The notes beneath the pieces were generated by a model. It was not told the origin of the DNA. It worked only from the letters and a program-made list of their open reading frames with translations, and did no database searches. DNA of 64,000 bases from Bryobacteraceae bacterium. GTDB lineage: Bacteria; Acidobacteriota; Terriglobia; Bryobacterales; Bryobacteraceae. The DNA lies in NCBI GenBank assembly GCA_041394945.1, contig JAWKHH010000002.1, forward strand, positions 752,501 through 816,500. The letters are read 5' to 3'. Below, in pieces: positions 56,207 to 64,000 of this stretch. Numbering within the stretch: the first letter of the stretch is position 1; every line of letters begins with the position of its first letter. The translations under genes and the position numbers were made by a program.

Positions 56207-56533
56207 ATGGCTGAATCCAGAGGTGGACGTCCGGTAGCCAGTTCCCAGCGCCCGACCGGAGGCGACAAGGCGATCGCCGCGAAGCGGCAGTTCTTCCGCC
56301 GGCGCAAGGTTTGTAAGTTCTGCGTCGACAAGATCGACCTCATCGATTACAAAGACGTCCGGCTGTTGAGCCAGTTCGTCTCCGAGCGCGGCAAGATCGT
56401 GCCGCGGCGGCTGAGCGGCGTCTGCACGCCGTGCCAGCGGCGGCTCAGCGAGGCGATCAAGCAGGCTCGCAACATCGCCCTGCTGCCGTTCGCCGGCAGT
56501 CCGCCGCGCTACGGCCGCCAGGAAAAGGAGTAA
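56207..56533 (+). CDS. rpsR: 30S ribosomal protein S18 (four-cysteine form)
   Basis: S18 pairs with S6. The 108-residue protein has the core KIDLIDYKDVRLLSQFVSER and an N-terminal disordered stretch (about 1-25). It keeps CKFC and CTPC, the four-cysteine (zinc-binding) form that some bacteria have and others lack. An AAGGAGAG site precedes the ATG. Confidence 0.96.
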   Translation: MAESRGGRPVASSQRPTGGDKAIAAKRQFFRRRKVCKFCVDKIDLIDYKDVRLLSQFVSERGKIVPRRLSGVCTPCQRRLSEAIKQARNIALLPFAGSPPRYGRQEKE

Positions 56534-56539
56534 CCGAGC

Positions 56540-56995
56540 ATGGCAATCGAAATGATTCTGCGCGAAGACGTGGACAATCTGGGCTCGCGCGGCGAAGTTG
56601 TCCGCGTCGCGCCGGGCTATGCCCGCAACTTCCTGCTGCCTCGCCGCATGGCCGTGGCGGCCACGGAAGCCAACAGGAAGATCGTGGACCAGGAGCGCCA
56701 GGCGCACCTCCGCAAGGAAGCCAAACTCGCCGGCGAGGCGTCCGAACTCGCCAAGCTCCTCGGCGCCGTTTCGATCACCATCAAGGCGAAGGCGGGCGAA
56801 AACGACCAGCTTTTCGGTTCCGTCACCGCCAAGGACATCGCCGAGGCGCTCGAAGCCCAGAGCTACCAGATCGACCGTAAGAAGATCATGCTCGAGGAAC
56901 CGATCCGCCAGTTGGGCGAGCACAAAGTGACCGTCCGCCTGCACCGCGAGGTGAGCGTGGAGCTTCCGGTCACGGTGGCGAAAGAGGAGGAGTAG
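56540..56995 (+). CDS. rplI: 50S ribosomal protein L9
   Basis: L9 binds 23S rRNA near the L1 stalk. The 151-residue protein has the N-terminal domain with ILREDVDNLGSRGEVVRVAP and GYARNFLLPRRMAVAAT, a long connecting helix, and a C-terminal domain with QLFGSVTAKDIAEAL. Its length is typical. It starts six bases after rpsR. Confidence 0.97.
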   Translation: MAIEMILREDVDNLGSRGEVVRVAPGYARNFLLPRRMAVAATEANRKIVDQERQAHLRKEAKLAGEASELAKLLGAVSITIKAKAGENDQLFGSVTAKDIAEALEAQSYQIDRKKIMLEEPIRQLGEHKVTVRLHREVSVELPVTVAKEEE

Positions 56996-57001
56996 GCCCG
57001 G

Positions 57002-57748
<747 letters not shown>

Positions 57749-57749
57749 C

Positions 57750-59177
57750 GTGCCCATCGCACCGGAACGCTACGCGTCCGCCTCCGCCCGCGAGCTGCTC
57801 GACGCGGCGGCGCGCGGGCATGTCGGGCTGGACCGCCGCTGGATCGGCGCTCTGCTCAACGCATCGCTCGACGAGATCGTCGCCTTCGCCAACGAAGACC
57901 GCTCGCAGGACCGTGTCGACGTGTCGCTCGATCTGATCCGGCTTTTTGCCGCGCGCCCCACCGGCGCCGCCGTTCCGTTCCTGGTAACCGAAATCCGCCG
58001 CTTCCCGGAAGACGTCCCCGACGAGATGGCCGAGGCCGTGGCGCGTATCGGCGAGCCCGCCATCGGTCCGCTGATCGAAACGCGAGACCCGGTGGAAGAC
58101 GTCGGCTTCCTGCTGGCCGTGATGGGCGTTCGCGACGATCGCATCGCCCGGTTCCTCCGCGACTTGCTGAAGGCGGACGCCGCCGAAGGAGCTTTTCTTT
58201 GCGGCCTCTACGGCGACCCCGCGCTGCGCGACGATCTCGAAGCCGTCCGCGAGGCGGCGCCGGACGCCGTGGCCGAGGCGCTCGAACAACTGGACGAGCC
58301 CGCTCCGCGCGATCTCGAGCCTTACGACATCGAAGCCGATTATCCGGACGAAGCCGAGCCCGACGTGGCTCACCTTCCGGAAAACGAACAGGCTGAGTTC
58401 ATCGAAAGCGAATCCGCCGAACTGCGCGCCGCGGGTGTAGCCGCCTGGGCGAACCGGGAACTCGAGCCCGGCCAGATCGACCGCCTCTTCGAAATCGCCT
58501 GCAACGATGCCGATACGCGTGTGCGCGGCCTGGCCTGGGAAGCGCTGCGCCTCGAGTCCCACCAGGACCGAATCCGCCAGGCGGCCCGCGCCGTTCTCGC
58601 CAACGACGTCGCCTCGCCGGATGAGCAAGCCGGCGCGGCCATCGCTCTCAGTTCGATCGACGATGCGGAGACGCTGCGAGTCCCGATCGAAGCGCTTTAC
58701 GAGAGGCAAGACACCCGTGCCCGCGCGCTCGAAGCGATGTGGCGCACCGAAAGCCGCCTCTTTGCTGATCATGTTGCGCGCCACCTCGACGACCCGGACC
58801 GCGAGGTGCGGGAAGAGGCCATCTACGGCGTCGGGTTCCTCGGCCTCGCCGGCGAACTCAAGCGCCTCGAAGCGCTCTTCGAAAACGAAGATTTTCGCGC
58901 CGACGCGCTTTTCAGTTGGGTGCTCGCTTCGCCCGGCCAGAGCAATCGCACCGGATTGCAGCAGCTCCGGAAACGCGTGGAGGAACTCGCCGGCGGCTTG
59001 GCCGAAGACGAAGAAGAGATTGTCGACGCGGCGATCGAGATCCGCCGCCAGCGCGCCGGCAAGCCGGAGCAGAAAGCCGACGAGGAAGCTCCCGCCAAGA
59101 CCGCCAAGGTCGGGCGGAACGAACTGTGCCCCTGCGGCAGCGGGCGTAAGTACAAAAAGTGCTGCGGCGCGGCGTAA
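57750..59177 (+). CDS. HEAT-repeat protein with C-terminal SEC-C zinc motif
   Basis: The 475-residue protein is mostly helical repeats of HEAT/PBS type (about 30-420), with a very acidic segment around 200-230. It ends in a SEC-C zinc-binding motif, NELCPCGSGRKYKKCCG, like the C-terminus of SecA. It starts at a GTG one base after the SDR stop. SEC-C motifs bind zinc and often mediate contacts with ribosome- or translocon-linked proteins. The linkage to ribosomal genes is suggestive, but no function is established. Confidence 0.82.
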   Translation: MPIAPERYASASARELLDAAARGHVGLDRRWIGALLNASLDEIVAFANEDRSQDRVDVSLDLIRLFAARPTGAAVPFLVTEIRRFPEDVPDEMAEAVARIGEPAIGPLIETRDPVEDVGFLLAVMGVRDDRIARFLRDLLKADAAEGAFLCGLYGDPALRDDLEAVREAAPDAVAEALEQLDEPAPRDLEPYDIEADYPDEAEPDVAHLPENEQAEFIESESAELRAAGVAAWANRELEPGQIDRLFEIACNDADTRVRGLAWEALRLESHQDRIRQAARAVLANDVASPDEQAGAAIALSSIDDAETLRVPIEALYERQDTRARALEAMWRTESRLFADHVARHLDDPDREVREEAIYGVGFLGLAGELKRLEALFENEDFRADALFSWVLASPGQSNRTGLQQLRKRVEELAGGLAEDEEEIVDAAIEIRRQRAGKPEQKADEEAPAKTAKVGRNELCPCGSGRKYKKCCGAA

Positions 59178-59209
59178 GCAACTCCAAGAAAACCTGATAA
59201 CGTAGTCCG

Positions 59210-60795
<1,586 letters not shown>

Positions 60796-60799
<4 letters not shown>

Positions 60800-61458
60800 C
60801 GGGTTTCAATCGCCGTCAGGCCGGCGGCCACGGCGAGCTTGGTGAGCGAAGCGGCGTTGTTCACGCCGAGCTTCTTCATCATCGTCTTGCGGTAACTGCG
60901 CACGGTTTCGAGTTCGAGCGCGAGGATGGAGGCGATTTCCTTGCTGCTCTTGCCCTCCGCCACCAGTCGCAGCACTTGCACTTCGCGGCGCGAGAGGCCT
61001 TCGATGAGCGGCGAGGCGGGCGATGCCTGCAAGGTTCCGGACTGGATTCGCCGTAGCAGCCGGTCCGACACTTGCGGGCTCAGGTAGGAACCGCCCTTGG
61101 CGACGGTACGCATTGCGTCCATCAGGTCCGTCAGCGACGCTCGCTTCAGGACGAAACCGCGGGCGCCGGCGCGCATGGCGTTCATCACGTGGACCTCGTC
61201 GTCGTACATGGATAGTACTACGACGCGGGCATTGGGGGCATGGCGGAGGATTTCCGTGGTGGCCTCAATACCATCCAAACCGGGAAGGGAAATGTCCATC
61301 AGCACGAGGCCCGGGCTGTGGTTCTTGCAGAACTGGATCGCGTCGGCGCCGCTCTCCACTTCACCGGTGACCTGAAACTCTCCTCCCCTTTCCAGAATGG
61401 CTTTAATACCGTCTCTTACTACCACATGGTCGTCGACCAGCAACACGTCAGTTGGCAT
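60796..61458 (-). CDS. NarL/FixJ-type response regulator
   Basis: The 220-residue regulator has an intact receiver (D9, D10, phosphoacceptor D55, K105) and a LuxR-type helix-turn-helix (about 150-215; GLSRREVQVLRLVAEGKSSK). It lies 25 bases after a sensor-like gene on the same strand and convergently abuts the lactate permease gene. The target is unknown; the nearby permease or transketolase genes are candidates only by position. Confidence 0.95.
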
Positions 61459-61483
61459 GTTGGCGGGGTTTTTCCCTCTTCTC

Positions 61484-62155
61484 CTAACCGTAAAGTTCTA
61501 CTATCCTAGCACACCGCCGGTCCCAGCGGACCGAACTCTCGACGCCGCGTGAACGCGCGATTTCCTGGATCGCGTCTGATACCCCAAGTTGTACTTTTTC
61601 GTCGATGATCGCTGTACCACCCTTTGTGGTCCAGCGAATCCTCGCCCGGAAACTGTCGTTCCGATTGAGGGTACTAAAACTCACTTGACTACTATAAATC
61701 TCTTCCAAGGCGATGTCCATAGCTGCGGTAACGATTTCGTAAATTGGTCCCACCAGATTATTCTGGGGCGTGGCGGACCGGTCCAGGCGCGCCGTCAAAC
61801 GGCCGCCAAAACGACGTTTTGCACGGTCGACAGCTTGTTCGAGCGCGAGCGAGAACCCGAACTTCGACACCGGATCCGGGTGCGTCTCATAGCTCAGGGA
61901 TCGGATGCGGGTGAAAGCATCCTCCATCCGCGTGGAGGCCGCGCCGATCTGGGCCGCCATCGACTCGGCGCCGCGATCCAGGGCGTCAGCGCGGGCGAGT
62001 TCGAGCTCAAGGCCCGCCGCAGTCAGTAACTGCCCGGCTTCGTCGTGCAGCGCCGCCGACACCCGGCTGCGCTCACGGCGCAACAGGCGGAGCAGCAGGG
62101 CGGCCGCCGTGGGACTCGGCGCGGACGATTCGTCAGGCTCCGGCTTTGCGGGCAT
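61484..62155 (-). CDS. Histidine-kinase-like sensor with degenerate ATPase domain
   Basis: The 223-residue protein has a HisKA_3-type dimerisation box, ERSRVSAALHDEAGQLL, with H37. The C-terminal half lines up with the ATPase region (SLALEQAVDRAKRRFGG and YEIVTAAMDIALEEI) but lacks the N-box Asn and the Gly-rich G boxes of active kinases, and no sensor domain is seen. It may act as a phosphatase or dominant partner for the NarL-type regulator encoded next. It overlaps the transketolase gene by 23 bases. Confidence 0.75.
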   Translation of the reverse strand: MPAKPEPDESSAPSPTAAALLLRLLRRERSRVSAALHDEAGQLLTAAGLELELARADALDRGAESMAAQIGAASTRMEDAFTRIRSLSYETHPDPVSKFGFSLALEQAVDRAKRRFGGRLTARLDRSATPQNNLVGPIYEIVTAAMDIALEEIYSSQVSFSTLNRNDSFRARIRWTTKGGTAIIDEKVQLGVSDAIQEIARSRGVESSVRWDRRCARIVELYG

Positions 62156-63116
62156 GGGCGCGGCGTACGGCGGACGCGACGTTCACCGCGCGCATCCCGT
62201 ACTTGTCCAGGAGACCGTCCGGCGTGCCGGATTCGGCATAGACATTGTCGATGCCGAGGAACTCCATGATGCAGGGGTGCGTTTCCGTCACCACCTGCGC
62301 CACGCGGACGCCGAGACCGCCGTCCACCAGATGCTCTTCGGCCACCACGATCGCTCCGGTTTCGCGAGCCGCCGCGGCGATCGCACCCCGGTCGAGCGGC
62401 TTGATCGTGTGCATGTCGACGACGCGCACCGAAATCCCTTCGCCCGCGAGGGTAGCGGCCGCGCGAATGGCTTCGGCCACAAGCAGGCCGTGCGCGATCA
62501 CCGTCACATCGGAGCCGTCCACTGCGGTGATCGCTTTCCCGATTTCGAACTTCTGGTCCGGTCCGTAGACCACCGGGCACTTCGCCCGTCCTGCCCGAAT
62601 GAAGAAGGAACCCGGAGCCTCGCCGGCTTGCTTCACCAGCGCCTGCATGGATGCATCGTCGCACGGGTCGATCACAGTGAAGCCGGGCAGAGAACAGGCG
62701 AGCGCGATATCTTCGATGCTCATCTGCGACGGCCCGTCCTCGCCGATCGAGATACCGCTGTGCGTCCCGACCACCTTTACTGGAACCTGCGGATACGCCG
62801 AGGTGACGCGCAATTGTTCGAACCCTTTGTTGAGAACGAAACAGGAGAAGCTCGAGACGAAAGCGACCTTCCCGGCTGAGGCGAGTCCGGCCCCGATGGC
62901 CACCATGTTCGCTTCGGCGATTCCACAGGAGAAGAACCGATCCGGAAACTCCTTGGCGAACGGCGCCGTGTAGGTGGATTTCGAGAGATCGGCGTCGCAA
63001 ACGACGACGTTCGGATTCGTCCGGCCTAATTCCACCAGGGCCTTGCCGAAAGATTCGCGCGTGGCGGGCCCGGCTTTGAGTTCGTAACTGGCAGCTGCCG
63101 CGCTCATATCAGGCAA
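62133..63116 (-). CDS. Transketolase C-terminal subunit
   Basis: The 327-residue protein carries the pyrimidine-binding and C-terminal domains of transketolase (RTNPNVVVCDADLSKSTYT, then CGIAEANMVAIGAGLASAGK). It pairs with the separate N-terminal subunit gene, which it overlaps by eight bases. Split transketolases of this kind occur in many bacteria and archaea. The enzyme transfers two-carbon units between sugar phosphates; other thiamine-dependent transfers cannot be excluded. Confidence 0.93.
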   Translation of the reverse strand: MPDMSAAAASYELKAGPATRESFGKALVELGRTNPNVVVCDADLSKSTYTAPFAKEFPDRFFSCGIAEANMVAIGAGLASAGKVAFVSSFSCFVLNKGFEQLRVTSAYPQVPVKVVGTHSGISIGEDGPSQMSIEDIALACSLPGFTVIDPCDDASMQALVKQAGEAPGSFFIRAGRAKCPVVYGPDQKFEIGKAITAVDGSDVTVIAHGLLVAEAIRAAATLAGEGISVRVVDMHTIKPLDRGAIAAAARETGAIVVAEEHLVDGGLGVRVAQVVTETHPCIMEFLGIDNVYAESGTPDGLLDKYGMRAVNVASAVRRAHARKAGA

Positions 63117-63942
63117 GCTCCTTCAACGCCAGGGCGACTTCCTCTGCCGTCGGCGCCACGCCATGATACTTCGGGTTATTCTCCATGAAGCTAACTCCCT
63201 TGCCTTTCACCGTGTTCGCCACCAGCACCGTGGGCTTGCCCTTCGTGGCCGCCGCCTCGGTGAAGGCCCTCCCGACTGCTTCGAGGTCGTGGCCGTCGAG
63301 TTCAATCGCGTGCCAGCCGAATGCGCGCCATTTCTCCGCCAGCGGCTCCACGTCCATGATGTCCTTCACCCAGCCGTCGAGCTGGATCTTGTTGTAATCG
63401 ACGATGGCGCAGACGTTATCCAACTTATGGTAAGCGGCGAACATCGCGCCTTCCCAGATTTGCCCTTCCTGGATCTCGCCGTCGCCCAGCACCACGTAGG
63501 CTCGCGAGGGCGATTTGTCCAGCCGCGCCGCCAGCCCCATGCCGATCACGAGCGACAACCCCTGGCCGAGTGATCCCGTGGAAGCCTCGAGCGTCGGCAG
63601 GAACCTCCGGTCCGGATGGCCCTGGTAGATCGAGCCCATCTGCCGCAGGGTATTCAACTGGTCCACCGGACAGTAGCCTGCCTCCGCCATCACCGCGTAC
63701 AGAACCGGGCACGCATGGCCTTTGGAAAGAATGAAGCGGTCCCGCTGAGGCCAGGACGGATTCTTCGGATCGTGCCGGAGATGGCCGCCGAAATACAGCG
63801 ATACGAGGATTTCAACAGCCGAAAGTGAGCCACCGGGGTGCCCCGACTTGGCGGCGCCGGTCATCTCGATGATGTGCCGGCGAATTGTCTTGCACATGGT
63901 CTGGAGCTGAGCCAGACTTTGCGGTTGCGTCATGGTCGCCAT
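63109..63942 (-). CDS. Transketolase N-terminal subunit
   Basis: The 277-residue protein carries the thiamine-diphosphate domain: SGHPGGSLSAVEILVSLYFG and the metal/TPP motif GDGEIQEGQIWEGAMFAAYH ending at NKIQLDG. The C-terminal half of the enzyme is the next gene. Two ATGs (63942 and 63933) are possible starts; TAGGA lies just before the first. Confidence 0.94.
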   Translation of the reverse strand: MATMTQPQSLAQLQTMCKTIRRHIIEMTGAAKSGHPGGSLSAVEILVSLYFGGHLRHDPKNPSWPQRDRFILSKGHACPVLYAVMAEAGYCPVDQLNTLRQMGSIYQGHPDRRFLPTLEASTGSLGQGLSLVIGMGLAARLDKSPSRAYVVLGDGEIQEGQIWEGAMFAAYHKLDNVCAIVDYNKIQLDGWVKDIMDVEPLAEKWRAFGWHAIELDGHDLEAVGRAFTEAAATKGKPTVLVANTVKGKGVSFMENNPKYHGVAPTAEEVALALKELA

Positions 63943-64000
63943 GTTCCTACCAGAATAACCGTTTTGCGGGCGCGATTCGCGATTTTGAACGGGAATGCCT

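Overview
This GC-rich window comes from a bacterial chromosome. Several gene families point to the Acidobacteria, most likely the Bryobacterales/Solibacter group: a duplicated-orphan-permease (ADOP) ABC permease with its PadR regulator, two gene pairs encoding a cytochrome-like DUF1592-type protein and a Tat-exported DUF1552 protein, and many secreted proteins of unknown function. That placement is an inference from families and gene order; no rRNA gene is present. I saw no tRNA gene, CRISPR array, insertion sequence or prophage.

Layout. 1-3580 (+): the end of an ABC exporter, then xseB, ispA, tlyA and nadK, tightly overlapped. 3599-6822 (-): a zinc-ribbon protein and an alpha-glucan phosphorylase. 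7116-7896 (-): a gene broken by several frameshifts. 7928-18897 (+): the rplA-rplJ-rplL and rpoB-rpoC block, with promoters, a structured rplA leader and a strong terminator. RpoB carries an extra segment of about 60 residues with eight cysteines. 18971-19700 (+): a VapBC-like toxin-antitoxin pair. 19949-24954: a secreted metallopeptidase-like TPR protein (-), then an SDR, a pterin dehydratase and a serine hydrolase-NamZ fusion (+). 25052-28260 (-): a small basic protein under twin palindromes and two overlapping transporters. 28539-29900 (+): a secreted helical-repeat protein. 29959-33896 (-): a secreted kinase-like protein, an Omp85-type barrel, a cyclophilin and a DksA-like protein. 34034-38409 (-): DUF1592/DUF1552 locus A. 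38476-42606 (-): a signalling cascade of hybrid histidine kinase, lone receiver and sigma-54 activator. 42805-44117 (+): a tandem universal stress protein and a secreted IPT/TIG protein with a near-consensus sigma-54 promoter. 44134-47099 (-): ADOP permease and PadR regulator. 47177-51625 (+): DUF1592/DUF1552 locus B plus a ThuA-like protein. 51622-59177 (+): a housekeeping run (acyP, apt, ispE, prs, L25, pth, rpsF, rpsR, rplI, SDR, HEAT/SEC-C protein). 59210-60799 (+): lactate permease. 60796-63942 (-): split transketolase, a degenerate sensor and a NarL-type regulator.

How the genes work together. Most of the window is core information processing (transcription, ribosome, tRNA recycling) and precursor supply (isoprenoids, PRPP, NADP). 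Between these blocks sit envelope modules: peptidoglycan recycling, export or assembly of outer-membrane proteins, and the DUF1592/DUF1552 systems. The points most worth following up are the cysteine-rich RpoB insertion, the secreted kinase-like protein beside an Omp85 barrel, the sigma-54 promoter close to the sigma-54 activator operon, and the twin palindromes around the promoter of the 65-residue protein.
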